A DNA stretch of 64,000 nucleotides from Labrys monachus. GTDB taxonomy: Bacteria; Pseudomonadota; Alphaproteobacteria; Rhizobiales; Labraceae. The stretch is taken from the NCBI RefSeq assembly GCF_030814655.1, contig NZ_JAUSVK010000001.1, positions 6,455,001 through 6,519,000 of the forward strand, given 5' to 3'. The stretch's first letter is position 1. Each line of letters begins with the position of its first letter. The notes beneath the pieces are model-generated. The model made no database searches. It had not been told where the DNA came from and saw nothing but the letters and a program-made list of their open reading frames with translations. Made by a program: the position numbers and the translations under genes. Shown here piece after piece: positions 60,988-64,000 of the stretch.

Positions 60988-62370
60988 ATGGATGGATTCT
61001 GCGCATTTCGAAGGCTGGGGTTGGCCGGCACGGTGATGGCCGCGCTCGCAGGCACGATGCCGGCCGCCACGGCCGACCCGCTTGCCGCGGCGCCCGCCCA
61101 AACCCCTTCCGATCCGGCCCGGGACGTCGCTGCCCGGCGCGGCGACCTCGCGCTGATCCAGGGCCAGATGAAGCTCTCGGACGAGACGGTTGCACGCCTG
61201 CGCAGGGAGATCCAGGCCCTGGGGGCCGATCGCGACAAATTGCACCAGCAGCTGGTCGATACCGGCAACCGCACGCAGGACACCGAGGCGAAGGCCCTGA
61301 CGGCCGAGGCCCGCCTGGCCTCGCTCGACAGCAACGAGGACAATATCCGCGTCTCCCTCCAGAGCCGGCGCGGCCTGCTGGTCGAGGTGCTCGCCTCGCT
61401 CGAACGCATGGGGCGCAATCCGCCGCCGGCGATGCTGGTCAGCCCCGACGACGCCCTCCAGGCGGTGCGGACGGCGATGCTGCTCGGCATCGTCCTGCCC
61501 GAGATGCGCCAGGAGACCGAGGTGCTGATCGGCAATCTGAAGGAATTGGCGCGGGTGCGCGCCGAGATCACGGCCCAGCGCGACACGCTGAGGCAGGCGC
61601 TGGAGGCGCTCGCCGAGAACCGCACGCGCACCGAACTATTGGTGGAGGAACGCCAGAAGGTGCTGGCGCAGGAGGAGACGACGCTGGCTGCCGAGCAGGC
61701 CCACGCCTCCTCCCTCGCCCAGCAGGCCGCCAATCTCAAAGATTTGATTGCCCGCATGGAGCGCGACAACGGCCCGGCGCAGCAGGCGGCCAGGAGCGCC
61801 GGCGCCGCCACGGCGAACCAGAATGCCGGCGCGCCGCCGTCCAAGGCCTCGCTGGCGGCCCTGCACGATCCGAGCCGCCTGGCACCGGCCCTGCCGTTCG
61901 AACAGGCGAAGGGAATGCTGAATCTGCCGGTTTCCGGCACGGTCCTGCGCGATTTCGGCGCCGATGACGGCAGTGGCGGCCAGGAGAAGGGCCTGACGAT
62001 CGCCACCGCGCCGGAGGCGGGCGTCACCGCGCCCTGCGACGGCTGGGTTGTCTTCGCCGGCACATTCCGCTCTTATGGGCGGCTCTTGATCATCAATGCG
62101 GGTGGCGGGTACCATGTCGTGATGGCCGGCATGGACAAAATCAATGTCGGCCTTGGTCAGTTCGTCTTGACGGGCGAACCGGTTGCCGCCATGGGAGCTG
62201 ACAAAATCGTGGGAAACGGGACGATCTCCGACGCCGATGTGGCGAAAGTGGCGCTGACGGGTGCTTCAAGCGCCGCCAAGCCCACCCTATATATCGAGTT
62301 CAGGAAAGACGGCGTTTCCATAGATCCCACCCCCTGGTGGTCCAATCAAGGCGAGAAGGCACGCGGATGA
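60988..62370 (+). CDS. EnvC-like murein hydrolase activator (degenerate LytM)
   Basis: 460 residues. Signal peptide (RLGLAGTVMAALAGTMPAATA), coiled coil at about 45-275 (LALIQGQMKLSDETVARLRREIQALG), then a LytM/M23-like domain at about 310-455 (GLTIATAPEAGVTAPCDGWVVFAGTFRSYGRLLIINAGGGYHVV; LYIEFRKDG). The His/Asp zinc ligands of active M23 peptidases are missing (YIEFRK where HxH is expected), as in EnvC, so it probably activates amidases at the septum. ATGA overlap with ctpA. Confidence 0.93.
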   Translation: MDGFCAFRRLGLAGTVMAALAGTMPAATADPLAAAPAQTPSDPARDVAARRGDLALIQGQMKLSDETVARLRREIQALGADRDKLHQQLVDTGNRTQDTEAKALTAEARLASLDSNEDNIRVSLQSRRGLLVEVLASLERMGRNPPPAMLVSPDDALQAVRTAMLLGIVLPEMRQETEVLIGNLKELARVRAEITAQRDTLRQALEALAENRTRTELLVEERQKVLAQEETTLAAEQAHASSLAQQAANLKDLIARMERDNGPAQQAARSAGAATANQNAGAPPSKASLAALHDPSRLAPALPFEQAKGMLNLPVSGTVLRDFGADDGSGGQEKGLTIATAPEAGVTAPCDGWVVFAGTFRSYGRLLIINAGGGYHVVMAGMDKINVGLGQFVLTGEPVAAMGADKIVGNGTISDADVAKVALTGASSAAKPTLYIEFRKDGVSIDPTPWWSNQGEKARG

Positions 62371-63692
62371 TTCGCAAGCTTCCCATTCTATTCTGCGGTG
62401 TCGCACTCGGCGCTGTCGTGACAATCGCGGCGACGCAGCCGCTTGCCCTGATGGGCGGCGCCAATGCTGCCGTCACGGACACCTACAAGCAGCTCAACCT
62501 CTTCGGCGACGTCTTCGAGCGGGTGCGGACCGACTATGTCGAGCAGCCCGACGACTCCAAGCTGATCGAAGCCGCCATCAACGGCATGCTCTCCTCGCTG
62601 GACCCGCATTCCAGCTACATGGATGCCAAGAGCTTCCAGGACATGCAGGTTCAGACGAAGGGCGAATTCGGCGGCCTCGGCATCGAGGTGACGATGGAGG
62701 ACAATGTCCTCAAGGTCGTCTCGCCGATCGACGATTCGCCGGCGTCCAAGGCGGGCGTCCTGGCCGGTGACGTCATCACCGCCCTGGACGGCGAAGCGAT
62801 CCAGGGCATGACGCTGCAGCAGGCGGTCGACAAGATGCGCGGCGCGGTCAACAGCCCGATCACCCTCAAGATCCAGCGCGGCAAGGACAAGCCGTTCGAC
62901 GTCAAGATCGTGCGCGACGTCATCAAGGTCAAATCGGTCCGTTCGAAGAAGATCGGCGACGATATCGGCTATATCCGCATCACCCAGTTCACCGAGCAGA
63001 CCTTCGACGGCCTGAAGAAGAGCCTGGACAGCCTCAGCAAGGATATCGGCCAGGACAAGATCAAGGGCTATGTCGTCGACCTGCGCAACAATCCCGGCGG
63101 CCTGCTCGACCAGGCGATCGAAGTCTCGGATGCGTTCCTCGAGCGCGGCGAGATCGTGTCGACGCGCGGGCGCAGCCCGGACGACATCCAGCGCTTCACC
63201 GCCCGGGCCGGCGACCTGACCAACGGCAAGCCGGTGATCGTGCTGGTGAACGGCGGTTCGGCTTCGGCGTCCGAGATCGTCGCCGGCGCCCTGCAGGATC
63301 ACAAGCGCGCCACCATCCTGGGCACGCGCTCCTTCGGCAAGGGGTCGGTGCAGACCATCATCCCGCTGCAGGGCAACGGCGCCCTGCGGCTGACCACGGC
63401 GCGCTACTACACCCCGTCGGGCCGCTCGATCCAGGCCAAGGGCATCGAGCCCGAGATCGTGGTGCAGGAGAATGTGCCGGCCGATCTGCAGGGCAAGGAC
63501 CAGACCAAGGGCGAAGCCGGCCTCAAGGGCCATCTGGAAAGCTCGGACAAGGCGGAGGAGGGCGGTTCGTCGGCCTATGTCCCGGCCGAGGAGAAGGACG
63601 ACACCCAGCTCAATGCCGCGATCGCGCTGCTGCGCGGGACGCAGAAGAGCGCCTTCTTCCCGCCCAATCCGAAGATGGCCATCCCGAACTGA
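62367..63692 (+). CDS. ctpA: C-terminal processing peptidase (S41)
   Basis: 441 residues. Membrane/signal leader (RKLPILFCGVALGAVVTIAATQP), PDZ domain (about 90-170; GGLGIEVTMEDNVLKVVSPIDDSPASKAGV), S41 protease core with catalytic Ser in NGGSASASEIV and Lys in FGKGSVQ. A Lys/Glu-rich C-terminal tail. Processes periplasmic substrates, including murein hydrolases; the coupling with an EnvC-like activator fits cell-wall control. Confidence 0.95.
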   Translation: MIRKLPILFCGVALGAVVTIAATQPLALMGGANAAVTDTYKQLNLFGDVFERVRTDYVEQPDDSKLIEAAINGMLSSLDPHSSYMDAKSFQDMQVQTKGEFGGLGIEVTMEDNVLKVVSPIDDSPASKAGVLAGDVITALDGEAIQGMTLQQAVDKMRGAVNSPITLKIQRGKDKPFDVKIVRDVIKVKSVRSKKIGDDIGYIRITQFTEQTFDGLKKSLDSLSKDIGQDKIKGYVVDLRNNPGGLLDQAIEVSDAFLERGEIVSTRGRSPDDIQRFTARAGDLTNGKPVIVLVNGGSASASEIVAGALQDHKRATILGTRSFGKGSVQTIIPLQGNGALRLTTARYYTPSGRSIQAKGIEPEIVVQENVPADLQGKDQTKGEAGLKGHLESSDKAEEGGSSAYVPAEEKDDTQLNAAIALLRGTQKSAFFPPNPKMAIPN

Positions 63693-63718
63693 CGGGACCG
63701 CCCATCTCCTCGTGCTTG

Positions 63719-63749
63719 CAACGCCGGGCTCGTCCCGGCGTTGCCGTTT
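63719..63749 (+). terminator. Candidate terminator after ctpA
   Basis: Perfect 10-bp stem CAACGCCGGG / CCCGGCGTTG around a 5-base loop (63719-63743), 27 bases after the ctpA stop. Only three T residues follow (CCGTTTG), so termination is moderately supported. Confidence 0.6.
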
Positions 63750-63817
63750 GAGATTCCCGCTTGAATCGCGACCGCAACGGTCTATTTGGAAGCACGTCTT
63801 CCCGTGAAGGATCTCCC

Positions 63818-64000
63818 ATGCGCCTGACAGATCTCCTGGCCCAGAAGCCCGTGCTGCTCGCCGACGGTGCGACCGGAACCAATCTGTTCGAGATGGGGCT
63901 GATGTCCGGTGACCCGCCGGAGATCTGGAACATCGAGCATCCCGACCGCATCCTCGCGCTGCACCAGTCCTTCGTCGATGCCGGGGCCGACATCATCCTC
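63818..64000 (+). CDS. bmt: Homocysteine S-methyltransferase family (betaine-homocysteine type), 5' part
   Basis: The first 61 codons, cut by the window end: MRLTDLLAQKPVLLADGATG, then TNLFEMGLMSGDPPEIWNIE and HPDRILALHQSFVDAGADII. LADGATGTNL and the AGADIIL step match betaine/methylmethionine-homocysteine methyltransferases. Transfers a methyl group to homocysteine to make methionine; three zinc-binding Cys expected downstream are outside the window. AAGGATCTCCC precedes the ATG. Confidence 0.85.
   Translation, partial: MRLTDLLAQKPVLLADGATGTNLFEMGLMSGDPPEIWNIEHPDRILALHQSFVDAGADIIL

Noticed and set aside
60988-62370. Active M23 zinc endopeptidase
   Set aside because: The LytM-like domain lacks the His/Asp zinc ligands; an EnvC-type activator fits better.

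Overview
The window is high-GC (about two-thirds G+C by eye), densely coded DNA from what looks like an alphaproteobacterium of the order Hyphomicrobiales. The evidence is the ffh-rpsP-rimM-trmD-rplS block, sdhCDAB in alphaproteobacterial order, an Omp19/Inh-type lipoprotein, an IMPase-type histidinol phosphatase, class III adenylate cyclases fused to TPRs, and REP-like intergenic repeats of the kind common in rhizobia. The genus is not identified. No rRNA, CRISPR array, prophage or intact insertion sequence was seen. One tRNA-Leu(CAA) gene lies at 24090-24174.

Layout. 121-3553: an MFS carrier, a PstS-like binding protein and a cupin. 3756-9848: a 2030-residue DUF4011-type SF1 helicase/nuclease. 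9943-11294: an aldo/keto reductase with an ArsR regulator. 11469-23328: an amide-type uptake and hydrolysis locus (see below). 24090-28749: the tRNA, a VOC protein and two YejA-like peptide-binding proteins among inverted repeats. 29072-33741 (minus): rplS, trmD, a HAD phosphatase, rimM, rpsP and ffh. 34144-35886: an adenylate cyclase-TPR protein. 35902-39851 (minus): Pnkp-Hen1 RNA repair. 40272-45499: DUF1993, then a YhaO/SbcD-like nuclease and a YhaN-like SMC/Rad50-type ATPase. 45661-52531: small exported proteins, hisN, a lysophospholipase-like hydrolase, an XRE regulator divergent from a fatty-acid desaturase, and an Omp19-like inhibitor. 52555-56074 (minus): sdhB-A-D-C. 56269-64000: YkvA-like, a VapC remnant, a ModC-like ATPase with a DCC protein, an FAD oxidoreductase, DsbB and DedA, an EnvC-like factor with CtpA, and the start of a homocysteine methyltransferase.

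The most interesting locus is 11469-23328. The plus-strand operon encodes a Tat-exported urea/amide-type binding protein, two ABC ATPases, two permeases and both subunits of an N,N-dimethylformamidase-like (DMFase) enzyme. The second permease carries, after its membrane part, a cytoplasmic domain of about 100 residues that is plainly homologous to the small DMFase subunit encoded next to it. The genome therefore holds this subunit fold twice: once free and once tethered to the transporter. Divergently, a LuxR-type response regulator, a soluble hybrid histidine kinase and a binding protein without a signal peptide (a paralogue of the exported one) form a second operon. I infer a closed circuit: import of a small amide, hydrolysis at the transporter, and cytosolic sensing by a twin of the transport receptor. 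A 17-bp palindrome next to a TTGACA box lies between the operons.

Secondary points are a HAD phosphatase gene inside the ribosomal/trmD operon, an 18-bp in-frame tandem repeat in the helicase, a perfect 26-bp inverted repeat with a third copy elsewhere, a 250-bp nested palindrome downstream of the rplS operon, and remnants of a VapC toxin and of an SDR gene.
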